A DNA stretch of 64,000 nt from Pseudonocardia hierapolitana (GTDB lineage Bacteria > Actinomycetota > Actinomycetes > Mycobacteriales > Pseudonocardiaceae): contig NZ_VIWU01000001.1 of NCBI RefSeq assembly GCF_007994075.1, positions 1,488,001-1,552,000 on the forward strand, in the 5' to 3' direction. Both the position numbers and the translations under genes were made by a program. Numbering within the stretch: position 1 is the first letter of the stretch; every line of letters starts with the position of its first letter. Below the pieces are notes generated by a model. The model was not told the DNA's origin. It worked only from the letters and a program-made list of their open reading frames with translations, and did not search any database. Shown here piece by piece: positions 61,601-64,000 of the stretch.

Positions 61601-64000
61601 GGCGCTTCTTCCGGCCGAAGTAGCGGGAGGCGGCAGCCGTCCGCGCGTCGGCGTCGATCTCGGTGATCGGCAGGCCGAGAACGTCAGGCGTGACGACGTC
61701 GAGCCCGGGATGTGGTGTCGAGGCGAACTCGGCAACCTCGGCCACGATCGCCCGCACCGCGCCGTCCCACCTCGCGGAACGCGACTCGTGGAGCACCGGC
61801 AGCGGGATGTCGGCATCCATGAGCTCGGCGAGGACATCGAGGTCCGCCGGGGTCCGGACCGCGTCGAGAGCCGGGGCGAGGACCCCGGGCAGCCGGTGCA
61901 GCGCCATGTCGAAGCGGCGGGCGGCGTGCAGCACGGCTTCCACGTCGATGCCCGCGGCCGAGTCGATGAACGCCCAGGGGTGCTCGGGTCGGGGGCGTGC
62001 GGCGTCCGTCCGGTCGGGCAACGTGCTGAACAGCTGCCGTAGCCGGGCCACGCTCTCGGGGTCGCCGCCGGTGAGCAGCGACTCGGGGATCGGCATCGGC
62101 AGCACGTCGTCGCCGATGGCGAGCTCGGCGGTTCGTGCCGCGTACAGCGAGAGGCCCGCGGCGTTCGGGTGGTGCAGGTTGTGGACGTATCGAGTGAGGG
62201 AGCGGCGAGCCGACCGCAGTTCCTCGGTCTTGATCGTGTGGTCCTGCGGGTCCGCCTCGGCGACGTGCTCGAGTGCGCGCTTGATCTGCTCACGGACGGC
62301 GGCCGGCTTGCTGCCCTTGTCGTGCAGGTCGAGCGAGAGCGGGCCCATGCCCACCGCGTCGAGGCGCTTCTGCACGACGTCGAGCGCTGCCCGCTTCTCC
62401 GCGACGAAGAGCACCCACTTGCCCTGGGCGACCGCGTGCGTCAATAGGTTCGTGATCGTCTGCGACTTGCCGGTGCCGGGCGGACCCTCGAGTACGAATG
62501 TGCGACCAGCCGTCGCCTCGGCTATGGCCCGCAGCTGGGACGCGTCCGCAGGGACGGGGCACTGCTCGTCGAGCTCGTCGAGCTTGCCCATCTCGGGTTC
62601 GGGGACCGGGTCGGCGAATGCCTCGGCCGGAGAGTGGATCAGGTGCTCGACGAGCGGGTTCTGGGCAAAGCTCGCCCAGTTCTCGTCCAGGTCCTTCCAC
62701 AGTCGGAACTTCGCGAACTGCAGGATCGCGACATCCGCGGTCGGCTCGACACGGAACCGCAGGCCACGGGCAGCGATCGTCCGCCGGATCGACTCGAAGG
62801 CCGCGTCGAGATCGATGCCGGCACCGTCCTCCGGGGGCTCGGCCAAGCCCGGGATCTGCAGACCGTGCACTTGGCGCAGCTTCTCGATGAGGCAGTAGTT
62901 CGGGGTGGAGGTGCCCGCCTCGTCGACGCCGAGCCGGTACGGGCCACCACGGCCTGCCGCCTTCAGGACGACGGGCAGGAGGATCAGCGGAGATCGCAAC
63001 GTGCGCCCGTCCAGCTCCCAGACCAGCGAGCCGAGAGCGAGGTAGAGGTTGTTGGCGCCGGTCTCCTCGACGACGGTCCTGGCCTTGTACGCGATGCCGC
63101 GCATGCGCGTGGCGTAGGCAGCGTCGGTGACGTCGGCGTGCAGCGTGCGTTTCCCCTCCAGCAGGTCGACGAGCTGCGCCTGCGGAAGGTCGCGTCCATG
63201 ACGGATCCCGCGCTCACGTTCGACGGCCGCCACCTCGTCCGACGGACGGAGCGTGAGGACAGTTCCTGCGTTGAGGAGGTCCTCGACCTGCCCCAGCCGC
63301 TCCTTCGGGACGACGAGCGAGAGGGCGGAGCGCTCCGTGAAGTTGATGAGCCGGTTGCGGAGGCTCAGGTCCAGCAGTGCGTTCTTCCACGTCGTGACGC
63401 GCTGCGGCTCCTGCGTCGTCCGCCCCGTCGGCGACCGGTCGGATGCTGCCGGCGCGACGTACCCGGCAGGCTGGGCCGTCGCAGGCGTGTAGACCGTGAC
63501 GAGGACCTGCCCGTCCGCGCCGCGGGTGTGTGCGGGCAGCGGGACGACCCGGTCGACGCGCGCCTGGTGCACATCGACGACCCCGATCACCTTTGCCAGG
63601 TCGCCGGTGAGGTGAGCGACGTACGGCGCGCGCTGCGCATCGTCGAAGGGAACGGGCCCCTGCCGTTCGGTGAGCAGCGTCGTCTCGACGAGGCCGATCT
63701 GCCCGAGGTCGATCCGGTTCACCACGCCCGCGGTGTCGAACTCGGCAACGGTGCCCAGCGACGACGCCTCCCGCCAGTAGCCGAGGAAGGCGTGGCCGTC
63801 CACGAGCCACAGAAGCGGACGAACTCCGGCCTGTTCGAGGGCGGCTGCCATCACGACGACGGTGTCGAGGCACGTCCCGACCTGACCGTCGAGCACCTCG
63901 CCGGGGGTCCGCACCTTCTGCCCGGTATCGGCCCAGCTCGCGGGCGGTTCGGCGTAGCGGATGCCGCGGGCCCGCATCACCTCGTAGACGGCGGCGACGA
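58695..64000 (-). CDS. DUF4011-SF1 helicase-Vsr-like-DUF3320 protein (Hhe-like), 5' end off window
   Basis: At least 1767 residues, open at the right edge. In order: a transglutaminase-like fold (GQVGTCLDTVVVMAAAL, DGHAFLGYW, with the Cys and His of that family); DUF4011 (WKNALLDLSLRNRLINFTER); and an SF1 helicase with GPPGTGKSQTITNLL near 62480, long helical insert, VVFDEASQVRVADA near 60615, VGDSKQMPP, WHYRSRDESLI, VVTFNQQQ, ENVQGDERDLILFS and NVAVTRAR. A restriction-endonuclease-like segment (IDLVLGEPDEPRVAVLLDG) follows, and a DUF3320-type C-terminus. Catalytic helicase residues are intact. The layout matches the single-gene Hhe anti-phage class as I recall it. Confidence 0.88.
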   Translation of the reverse strand, partial: VAAVYEVMRARGIRYAEPPASWADTGQKVRTPGEVLDGQVGTCLDTVVVMAAALEQAGVRPLLWLVDGHAFLGYWREASSLGTVAEFDTAGVVNRIDLGQIGLVETTLLTERQGPVPFDDAQRAPYVAHLTGDLAKVIGVVDVHQARVDRVVPLPAHTRGADGQVLVTVYTPATAQPAGYVAPAASDRSPTGRTTQEPQRVTTWKNALLDLSLRNRLINFTERSALSLVVPKERLGQVEDLLNAGTVLTLRPSDEVAAVERERGIRHGRDLPQAQLVDLLEGKRTLHADVTDAAYATRMRGIAYKARTVVEETGANNLYLALGSLVWELDGRTLRSPLILLPVVLKAAGRGGPYRLGVDEAGTSTPNYCLIEKLRQVHGLQIPGLAEPPEDGAGIDLDAAFESIRRTIAARGLRFRVEPTADVAILQFAKFRLWKDLDENWASFAQNPLVEHLIHSPAEAFADPVPEPEMGKLDELDEQCPVPADASQLRAIAEATAGRTFVLEGPPGTGKSQTITNLLTHAVAQGKWVLFVAEKRAALDVVQKRLDAVGMGPLSLDLHDKGSKPAAVREQIKRALEHVAEADPQDHTIKTEELRSARRSLTRYVHNLHHPNAAGLSLYAARTAELAIGDDVLPMPIPESLLTGGDPESVARLRQLFSTLPDRTDAARPRPEHPWAFIDSAAGIDVEAVLHAARRFDMALHRLPGVLAPALDAVRTPADLDVLAELMDADIPLPVLHESRSARWDGAVRAIVAEVAEFASTPHPGLDVVTPDVLGLPITEIDADARTAAASRYFGRKKRLIAVRDQLASVVRPEAKVVKPKRLPELTGHLVDLDNAVQELVRKVEKIPGLLLPPGWTPFTHEGRGVLAARIDRVRRAGQMVDPGNPDPYRARFAPALQAVLSRGMQADPGPLREAGAAAHHLLQVCAVTPDAVVEWAGPLGLLVRWQQTAAERLLADPRLGSLRRWLDLLHHLEPLRAARFDEARAGILAGTINPDDATRSFELGLARTSLRERLRDTGLESFDVTGHERSIARFVTASQAVRGHLTGVVPQQVLAARGFNPQAAGGQVGQLQRQLSVRRGGMKVRELMSRFGDVITRALPCVLVSPDSLARFFPAAAGLFDIVVFDEASQVRVADAIGAMGRARSVVVVGDSKQMPPTSFAESSFPADDLDIDGSDDAPVEDEESILTECVQARVGRHRLSWHYRSRDESLIAFSNHHYYDGGLSSFPAPTAAGTGVSLVRVDGHFHRSGPRKTLRTNSVEAEAVVAEIRRRFDASPDRPPSLGVVTFNQQQRAYIEGLLRDADDQRLIDALEDPDGLFVKNLENVQGDERDLILFSTAFSVNDKGVLPLNFGPLNRAGGERRLNVAVTRARRQVIVFSSFDPGQLRTEETSSVGLKHLRTYLEMAAKGPEVLPRDTSSRIRRDRHREDIAARLRERGLTVRTNVGLSDFVIDLVLGEPDEPRVAVLLDGPAWASRLTARDRDALPHEVLVDVLGWPAVERVWLPTWLADPDAVVARLATVAAQAERRAPVDSGPPARVEAAPPGPRHAAKDGPTPQPERQAAPVFAAAAPARPDLIWPTDAEMFVPWTPRPLGTRDVLDALPSRTAAGAVAAALDEVVAAEGPIHLDRLARLVANGFGLSRVAGPRKEKILRHLPRGLRRDAFEPVVWPATRIPEEWTGYRRSPEGLGRPLEEIPLREIVNAMAGVARAAAGAERGDLHREVLAVFGWKRRTAGVTERLDLALDLGVRAGRLRFDGEIVVSASDQ

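Noticed and set aside
1..64000. tRNA, rRNA, CRISPR arrays, riboswitches
   Set aside because: Looked for cloverleaf-like segments, regular spaced repeats and known aptamer cores in intergenic gaps. Nothing met a reasonable standard.

Overview
The window reads as chromosomal DNA of a high-GC actinobacterium, most likely a Pseudonocardia-like member of the Pseudonocardiaceae. The basis is strong G/C bias at third codon positions, frequent GTG starts, and families typical of the group: DUF3558 lipoproteins, an XPB/Ssl2-type helicase remnant, IdeR-type iron control and TIGR02206 membrane proteins. The taxon is inference only. No tRNA, rRNA or CRISPR array was found.

Layout. 0-11 kb: small catabolic and regulatory clusters. 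These are a flavin-dependent monooxygenase divergent from a TetR regulator with two perfect operators, a glucarate-dehydratase-type enolase superfamily member, a TauD-type dioxygenase, a CPBP protease, a methyltransferase, a tandem pair of uncharacterised paralogues, and a LacI regulator likely controlling an epimerase-glycoside hydrolase operon. 11-20 kb: a DNA-end-processing neighbourhood (NurA-like nuclease, SbcC, SbcD, HerA-like ATPase) with a bifunctional nuclease and a VOC protein. 20-41 kb: an AhpD-like protein, an O-methyltransferase, a TetR protein fused to a transposase N-terminus, an MFS exporter, a YeeE/YedE sulfur transporter, a frameshifted SDR, an iron-box-controlled siderophore-binding protein, a degenerate SF1 helicase-like protein, a complete TRAP transporter, and several small conserved families.

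40-64 kb is a defence island. It opens with a stretch of broken genes (an ESX-type fragment, a QueE-like 3' end, an XPB-like helicase piece). Then come (a) an EACC1 protein translationally coupled to a 1244-residue caspase-SF1 helicase fusion; (b) more wreckage (an SF2 helicase and a flavoprotein); (c) a three-gene operon encoding a P-loop ATPase, a middle protein of unknown fold and a 1668-residue protein with an internal PD-(D/E)XK-like motif and a C-terminal FtsK motor; (d) a convergent 5-methylcytosine methyltransferase plus Vsr endonuclease; (e) an IS630-type remnant; and (f) the 3' part of a giant DUF4011-helicase-DUF3320 protein that runs off the right edge.

The most interesting candidates are the EACC1/caspase-helicase module and the ATPase / middle / FtsK-nuclease operon facing Dcm-Vsr. 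The latter has the gene order of the DptF-DptG-DptH restriction genes, but no phosphorothioation (dnd) genes are in the window and a cytosine methyltransferase sits beside it. Two long imperfect fold-back elements (12631-12794 and 36994-37162) are also unexplained. All starts, domain calls and functions come from reading the sequence and recalling family motifs. No database search was run.
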